This document shows positions 6,807 through 9,820 of a stretch of 9,820 bases of DNA, piece after piece. The DNA comes from an uncultured Marinosulfonomonas sp. (GTDB lineage: Bacteria; Pseudomonadota; Alphaproteobacteria; Rhodobacterales; Rhodobacteraceae). Where the stretch lies: positions 1 through 9,820 of the forward strand of contig CAMZKY010000127.1 in NCBI GenBank assembly GCA_947311455.1. Direction: 5' to 3'. A program made the position numbers and the translations under genes. The notes under the pieces were generated by a model. The model did no database searches. It worked only from the letters and a program-made list of their open reading frames with translations, and was not told where the DNA came from. Within the stretch, counting starts at the first letter, position 1. Every line of letters begins with the position of its first letter.

Positions 6807-8176
6807 TTCAACGCCTCCAGTTTGGTCAGATCAAATCCGTTGGCCAATTCCCAAACCGCACCATCGGCTGTGTCTTTCACCAACACACCCGCCGCGGCAA
6901 ATCCATTACGCAATTCATCGGCGCGCGCCCAGTTTTTATCGGCACGGGCATTCGCACGATCGGTCAGCAACGCCTCGATAAGGGTGGATACTTCGTCGCC
7001 GATCGCCACATCGCGGCTCCACGCGCCCAATTCTTCGGTCAACAGCCCCATCAATGCGGCCGACGCCTTCAATACCCCTGCCTCACCCGCTGCCGCCAGC
7101 TGATGAAGCGCCGCCACAGCGCCAGCGGTATTCAGATCATCTGCGAGCGCAGCGAGCACCGGCGCGGCGACGTTCGTCGGCGCAACCCCGTCTGTTATGG
7201 CGCGCCATTTGCGCAAAGTTGCTTCGGCATCTTTGGCCTTTTGGCCGGTCCAATCCATCGGCTTGCGGTAATGGGTTTGCATGAACACAAACCGGATCAC
7301 CTCCCCCGCCACGCCCTGATCCAGCAAATCGCGCACAGTAAAGAAATTGCCCAAGGATTTTGACATTTTCTTGCCCTCAACCTGTAACATTTCATTATGC
7401 AGCCAATAGCGGGCAAAATCACCGTGGGGATGGGCGCATTTGCTTTGGGCGATTTCGTTTTCATGATGCGGGAACATCAAATCATTGCCGCCGCCATGAA
7501 TATCAAAACTATCACCCAGCAATTCATAAGACATCGCGGAGCATTCGATATGCCAGCCCGGGCGCCCATATCCCCATGGGCTATCCCAGCCGGGTTGGGT
7601 TTCATCCGAAGGTTTCCAAAGCACAAAATCCATCGGATTGTGTTTGTAATCGGCAATTTCCACCCGCGCACCGGCAATCATATCATCAATCGAGCGCCCT
7701 GATAGCGCACCATAATTTTCATAGCTTTCCACCGCAAACAAAACATGCCCGTCGGCGGCGTAGGCGTGGCCCTTTTCAATCAAGTTTTCCATCATCGCAA
7801 TCATTTTGCCAATATAGGCGGTGGCGCGCGGCGCATGGTCGGGTTCGCGCGCGCCAAGCGCGCCCATATCGTCCAGAAACCAGGCGATTGTTTCATCGGT
7901 AATATCACCAATCAACCGCCCGCTTTGGGCGGCGCGCGCATTGATTTTATCATCCACATCGGTGAAATTGCGCACATAAGTCACGTGATTTTCACCATAC
8001 ACATGGCGCAACACACGGTTCAGCACATCAAACACCACCACAGGGCGCGCATTGCCCAGATGGGCGCGATCATACACCGTTGGCCCACAAACATACATCC
8101 GCACGTTTTCGGCATCAATCGGGGTGAAAATCTCTTTTTTACGGGTTTTGGTGTTGTGCAGTTTTAGATCGACCAT
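6803..8176 (-). CDS. cysS: Cysteinyl-tRNA synthetase CysS
   Basis: CysS charges tRNA-Cys with cysteine using ATP; essential cytoplasmic class I synthetase. Seen from ATG 8176: MYVCGPTVYD with zinc ligand Cys30, the HIGH-type HLGN at 39-42, FTDVDDKI at 71-78, GWHIECSAMS with Cys212, FPHHENEIAQS with His237 and Glu241 completing the zinc site, and KMSKS at 270-274. The C-terminal tRNA-binding region includes DKNWARADELRNGF (413-426). Length 457 is close to the 461 of the E. coli enzyme. An in-frame ATG at 8227 would add 17 residues lacking family character; GAGGA at 8185-8181 points to the start at 8176. The stop overlaps the cimA ATG. A promoter, an Ile-Cys leader peptide and a terminator-like element lie upstream, indicating that transcription into cysS is probably attenuated. 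Confidence 0.97.
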   Translation of the reverse strand: MVDLKLHNTKTRKKEIFTPIDAENVRMYVCGPTVYDRAHLGNARPVVVFDVLNRVLRHVYGENHVTYVRNFTDVDDKINARAAQSGRLIGDITDETIAWFLDDMGALGAREPDHAPRATAYIGKMIAMMENLIEKGHAYAADGHVLFAVESYENYGALSGRSIDDMIAGARVEIADYKHNPMDFVLWKPSDETQPGWDSPWGYGRPGWHIECSAMSYELLGDSFDIHGGGNDLMFPHHENEIAQSKCAHPHGDFARYWLHNEMLQVEGKKMSKSLGNFFTVRDLLDQGVAGEVIRFVFMQTHYRKPMDWTGQKAKDAEATLRKWRAITDGVAPTNVAAPVLAALADDLNTAGAVAALHQLAAAGEAGVLKASAALMGLLTEELGAWSRDVAIGDEVSTLIEALLTDRANARADKNWARADELRNGFAAAGVLVKDTADGAVWELANGFDLTKLEALK

Positions 8177-8180
8177 AATA

Positions 8181-8185
8181 TCCTC
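8181..8185 (-). promoter_or_regulatory. Ribosome-binding site that decides the cysS start
   Basis: GAGGA on the minus strand lies four bases before ATG 8176. No comparable site precedes the longer in-frame ATG at 8227, and the family N-terminus begins right after 8176. Confidence 0.7.
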
Positions 8186-8249
8186 GTTCGGCCATATAAA
8201 CGGCCTGTTTGCCCGTGGGCATATCAAGTTCGGATGGGATTAGGAAACG

Positions 8250-8316
8250 AAAAAAGAACAGCCCGCGTGACGTATGTCAGCTGGGAATGCAAATGCAAAT
8301 ACAGATGGCGGTGTTC
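8250..8316 (-). terminator. Attenuator-type terminator region ending in a U6 run, in the cysS leader
   Basis: On the minus strand a run of six T residues (8255-8250) follows GC-rich sequence about 75 nt before the cysS start. Two by-eye folds put a stem just before it. First, CAGCTGAC (8283-8276) pairs with GTCA (8271-8268) and GCTG (8262-8259) around an ATAC loop, leaving a 5-nt CGCGG bulge. Second, GAACACCGC (8316-8308), within leader codons 3-6, pairs with GCGG (8266-8263) and TGTTC (8260-8256) with a 2-nt bulge, ending right at the U-run. In both, the 5' arm lies within or beside the Ile-Cys codons, so a stalled ribosome would interfere. It may also stop read-through from cckA. The exact fold is undetermined. 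Confidence 0.5.
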
Positions 8317-8324
8317 GTGTTCAT
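8277..8324 (-). CDS. Ile-Cys leader peptide of the cysS-cimA operon
   Basis: A 15-codon ORF encodes MNTNTAICICICIPS and ends in TGA. Codons 7 to 13 are ATC TGT ATT TGC ATT TGC ATT: four Ile and three Cys codons in strict alternation, nearly half of the peptide. It lies 100 nt upstream of cysS, which charges tRNA-Cys, and cimA, which starts isoleucine synthesis, and ahead of a terminator-like stem with a U6 run. This is the layout of ribosome-mediated attenuators such as trpL and ilvL (established principle). I infer that scarcity of charged Cys- or Ile-tRNA stalls the ribosome and lets transcription continue into cysS-cimA. There is no Shine-Dalgarno sequence, and the -10 box ends 6 nt before the ATG, so translation may start on a leaderless mRNA, as described for rhizobial trpL. 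Chance duplication of the hexamer ATTTGC is the main alternative. Confidence 0.75.
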   Translation of the reverse strand: MNTNTAICICICIPS

Positions 8325-8330
8325 AGTGAT

Positions 8331-8359
8331 AGTTTAGCGGGACAAAGAAATTTTGCCAA
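8331..8359 (-). promoter_or_regulatory. Promoter of the leader-cysS-cimA operon
   Basis: TTGGCA (8359-8354, 5 of 6 to consensus) and TAAACT (8336-8331, 4 of 6) are separated by exactly 17 bp on the minus strand. The expected transcription start is at or within a base or two of the leader-peptide ATG at 8324. The -35 box lies only eight bases after the cckA stop, so the operon has its own promoter although it follows cckA closely on the same strand. Confidence 0.6.
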
Positions 8360-8367
8360 GTCTAAAA

Positions 8368-9820
8368 TCAGTGAAGCTGGCGATGCACCGTATTGGTAAG
8401 TTCCTTTAGCGAAAACGGTTTGGCCAAAAATACAGAATTGGGGATCTGCTGTTGATTGTCGGCAAAATCATCTTCGGCATACCCCGAGACAAAAACCACC
8501 TTTACATCGGGGCGGGTTTTCATCGCCTGTTTCACCCATGTCGGCCCATCCAGCCCTGGCATAATTACGTCGGTGACAAAAATGTCGATTTTCAAATCGG
8601 CATCTTCCAGTGTTTCCAGCGCCACTTCTGCATTCTCGGCTTCAAGCACAGTATAGCCGCGCATGCGCAAGGCGCGGGATGCAAAGGCACGCACTGGTGC
8701 TTCGTCTTCTACCAATAAAATAACCCCGTCCCCACGCACAGGCCCAGTTTCAAGCGTCACGTCCTTGGGTTTCAGTTTTTCTTTTGTGGGCCGGTGTTCC
8801 GGTAAATATATCGAGAAACACACACCTTCATCCCTATTCGGATCAACGAAAATATAACCACCTGACTGTTTAACAATCCCGTAAACCGTGGATAATCCAA
8901 GCCCGGTGCCTTCTCCTACTTTTTTGGTGGTGTAGAATGGCTCGAATATTTTACCGATTTTATCCGGCGGAATTCCATTTCCAGAATCACACACAGAAAT
9001 TACCACGTAATTTCCCGCCGGCACCACCGCACGATCCCGTTTGAGCGCGGATGTTAGTGTTAGATTTTTAGTTTCAATCCTGATCTCACCACCATCCGGC
9101 ATCGCATCACGGGCGTTCACCACAAGATTCATTAATACCTGTTCAAACTGGCGTTTATCGGCGCGGATCAATTTCAAATTGGGATCATGGCTATGGGTTA
9201 ACGTAACAGTTTCCCCAACAAGGCGATTTAACAAATGGGTTAAATCCGACATTGTATCGCGCAAATCTATGCTTTCAGGCTGCAAATTCTGTTTGCGCGA
9301 AAAGGCTAGTAACTGGCCCACAAGACTGGCCGCGCGGTTTGAATTTTGGTTGATCTGGATAAGATCACTGTAATCCGGATCCCCCAAATCATGCCGCAGC
9401 AATAATAGATCGCAATGCCCTGAAATCGCCGTCAGTAAATTGTTAAAATCATGAGCAATCCCACCCGCCAGCTGCCCAATCGCCTGCATCTTCTGGCTTT
9501 GCACGAATTTCGCTTCCAATGTCTTAAGCTCGGTTGCGTCGGTGAGCACAGCCACCAGCATTGACTCGCCGCTTTCCTGAGACAGGCTAAGGGAAACCTG
9601 AACATAGACGTCATCCACCGGTTTTCGCGCACGCAAAACTTCAGATTTGTTTAACCCGCGCCCAGCGGCTGCATCGGCCAACCAATCCGCAACAGAACGG
9701 CCAAGCCCCTGAACAAGATCACCAAACCCTTGCCCCACAGCGTTTGTTTCACCCAGCAAACGACGCGCAAGCTCGTTGGCCTCGATGATCACCCCGCTAT
9801 CATTCATTTTAAGCATCGGC
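8368..9820 (-). CDS. cckA: Hybrid sensor histidine kinase CckA, N-terminus outside the window
   Basis: CckA heads the CckA-ChpT-CtrA phosphorelay that controls cell-cycle, motility and, in Rhodobacterales, gene-transfer-agent genes. At least 483 codons are present and the frame continues past the right edge, so the membrane and early PAS part is missing. Numbering from Met at 9816: the end of a PAS domain (about 1-95), then the HisKA helix with KFVQSQKMQAIGQLAGGIAHDFNNLLT (103-129), phospho-acceptor His122. The HATPase domain has NLVVNARDAMPDGG (230-243), DSGNGIP (277-283), FEPFYTTK (291-298) and GEGTGLGLS (301-309). The C-terminal receiver has acidic Glu370/Asp371, phospho-acceptor Asp416 in TDVIMPGLDG, and Lys466 in AKPF. 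The GGIAHDFNNLLTAISGHCDLLL stretch is highly characteristic of CckA. No separate terminator is visible before the cysS promoter, so transcripts may run to the leader U-run. Confidence 0.92.
   Translation of the reverse strand, partial: PMLKMNDSGVIIEANELARRLLGETNAVGQGFGDLVQGLGRSVADWLADAAAGRGLNKSEVLRARKPVDDVYVQVSLSLSQESGESMLVAVLTDATELKTLEAKFVQSQKMQAIGQLAGGIAHDFNNLLTAISGHCDLLLLRHDLGDPDYSDLIQINQNSNRAASLVGQLLAFSRKQNLQPESIDLRDTMSDLTHLLNRLVGETVTLTHSHDPNLKLIRADKRQFEQVLMNLVVNARDAMPDGGEIRIETKNLTLTSALKRDRAVVPAGNYVVISVCDSGNGIPPDKIGKIFEPFYTTKKVGEGTGLGLSTVYGIVKQSGGYIFVDPNRDEGVCFSIYLPEHRPTKEKLKPKDVTLETGPVRGDGVILLVEDEAPVRAFASRALRMRGYTVLEAENAEVALETLEDADLKIDIFVTDVIMPGLDGPTWVKQAMKTRPDVKVVFVSGYAEDDFADNQQQIPNSVFLAKPFSLKELTNTVHRQLH

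Noticed and set aside
8177..8227. N-terminal extension of cysS from ATG 8227
   Set aside because: The extra 17 residues show no synthetase character, there is no ribosome-binding site at 8227, and GAGGA sits right before ATG 8176 where the family N-terminus begins.
8287..8300. Tandem ATGCAA as a microsatellite without function
   Set aside because: Its position inside a short ORF with start, stop, promoter and terminator-like context before matching genes makes the leader-peptide reading better, though chance is not excluded.

Overview
The window looks like an alphaproteobacterial chromosome, most likely Rhodobacterales (roseobacter-type). The evidence is a CckA-type hybrid kinase, an NDUFAF6-like squalene/phytoene-synthase-fold gene, and cobalamin genes that combine CbiD with CobA and CobB. 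GC is moderate by eye. I see no mobile element, CRISPR array, tRNA or rRNA. All gene calls rest on motifs read by eye, without database searches.

Layout. Positions 1-761 (minus) hold the N-terminal two thirds of cbiD, running off the left edge. It is divergent from cobA (932-1723) and cobB (1720-2994), which overlap by 4 bp. An MFS transporter of unknown substrate follows (3066-4280). It converges on a minus-strand operon across a 139-bp gap that contains a perfect 40-bp palindrome (4336-4375) and a second hairpin. The minus-strand operon reads cysS (8176-6803), cimA (6806-5184), then the NDUFAF6-like gene (5187-4420), each joined to the next by an ATGA overlap. The 3' part of cckA (9820-8368) lies upstream on the same strand.

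The most interesting element is the short gap between cckA and cysS (8177-8367). It contains a good sigma70-type promoter (TTGGCA, 17 bp, TAAACT). Just downstream is a 15-codon ORF (8324-8277) encoding MNTNTAICICICIPS, with four Ile and three Cys codons strictly alternating. After it come hairpin-forming sequence and a U6 run (8316-8250), about 75 nt before the cysS start. The first operon gene charges tRNA-Cys and the second makes citramalate for isoleucine. The arrangement therefore reads as a ribosome-mediated transcription attenuator sensing two amino acids, Cys-tRNA and Ile-tRNA supply together. The -10 box lies 6 nt before the leader ATG, so the leader peptide may be translated from a leaderless mRNA. 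The cbiD promoter shows the same geometry.

Functional picture: the left half serves corrinoid synthesis (SAM-dependent C2/C7 methylation by CobA, C1 methylation by CbiD, a,c-amidation by CobB). The right half couples cysteine charging, isoleucine precursor synthesis and a putative respiratory complex I assembly factor under one leader, next to the master cell-cycle kinase gene.
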